From positions 5,208,001 through 5,272,000 of the forward strand of contig NZ_CP097384.1 of the NCBI RefSeq assembly GCF_024584705.1: a stretch of 64,000 nt of DNA, written 5' to 3'. This document shows positions 63,940 through 64,000 of this stretch, piece after piece. Origin of the DNA: Blastopirellula sp. J2-11 (GTDB taxonomy: Bacteria > Planctomycetota > Planctomycetia > Pirellulales > Pirellulaceae). Under the pieces are notes generated by a model. That model did no database searches. It had not been told where the DNA came from and was given only the letters and a program-made list of their open reading frames with translations. A program made the position numbers and the translations under genes. How positions within the stretch are numbered: the stretch's first letter is position 1; every line of letters begins with the position of its first letter.

Positions 63940-64000
63940 CGTGCGCTGATACCCGGCAATTCTCCTCATTCCTAGCACCAACGCTTCTGCGAACTTTGCA

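Overview
This window comes from a planctomycete, most likely a Pirellulaceae member related to Blastopirellula or Rhodopirellula. Three things point there. A complete 16S rRNA gene of planctomycete type lies at 62234-63744 and stands alone, with its own terminator and no 23S gene behind it. Families largely restricted to Planctomycetes and their relatives are present in several copies (DUF1501, DUF1549/DUF1553 with PSCyt1, DUF1559 prepilin-like, Pirellula/Verrucomicrobium-type membrane-bound dehydrogenase). Very large exported proteins are common. I see no phage, plasmid, CRISPR array or intact insertion sequence; it reads as ordinary chromosome.

Layout. 1-1017: 5' part of a CCA-adding/poly(A) polymerase gene (minus strand), then a rhodanese and tRNA-Leu(CAG). 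1872-8240: one minus-strand unit of ECF sigma factor, FecR/LamG anti-sigma-like protein, PSCyt1-DUF1549-DUF1553 protein and DUF1501 protein. 8567-10114: DUF1559 protein and lipoprotein. 10179-15570: TetR regulator, membrane fusion protein and RND pump in one minus-strand operon behind a perfect 16-bp palindrome. 15745-21856: PQQ-type beta-propeller, giant membrane-bound dehydrogenase and transglutaminase. 21862-32063: divergent DUF900 hydrolase and a 2752-residue alpha-2-macroglobulin-like protein. 32080-34377: ECF sigma factor, anti-sigma factor and an exported helical protein. 34378-35049: a sigma-54-type promoter followed by a structured, terminated non-coding transcript. 35050-38063: DUF1549/DUF1553 and DUF1501 pair. 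38319-41977: universal stress protein, two DUF1559 paralogues, a nested inverted-repeat element, and a third ECF sigma/zinc anti-sigma pair whose anti-sigma factor carries two CXXCH motifs. 41997-43942: two acetyltransferases. 44102-53825: a two-gene operon of giant membrane-anchored proteins (1122 and 2117 residues). 54176-54265: a 29-codon gene for a very basic AURKAIP1/COX24-like protein. 54381-60916: response regulator, TPR protein, a mitochondrial-like EF-G, zinc-ribbon membrane protein, 5-formyl-THF cyclo-ligase and a membrane-tethered C39 peptidase. 61295-63939: chorismate mutase and the solo 16S unit with promoter, boxA-like site, long-range processing stem and terminator.

Themes. Three separate ECF sigma/anti-sigma modules occur within 34 kb, each with a different kind of anti-sigma partner (FecR-LamG, plain single-TM, zinc-finger plus CXXCH). 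Much of the rest is cell-envelope machinery. The items I rate highest are the sigma-54-type small RNA candidate (34538-34802), the CXXCH anti-sigma factor (41309-41977), the giant-protein pair (44102-53825), the thioester-less macroglobulin with a duplicated terminal module (23805-32063), and the 16S processing stem.

All functional calls come from reading motifs by eye; no database search was run.
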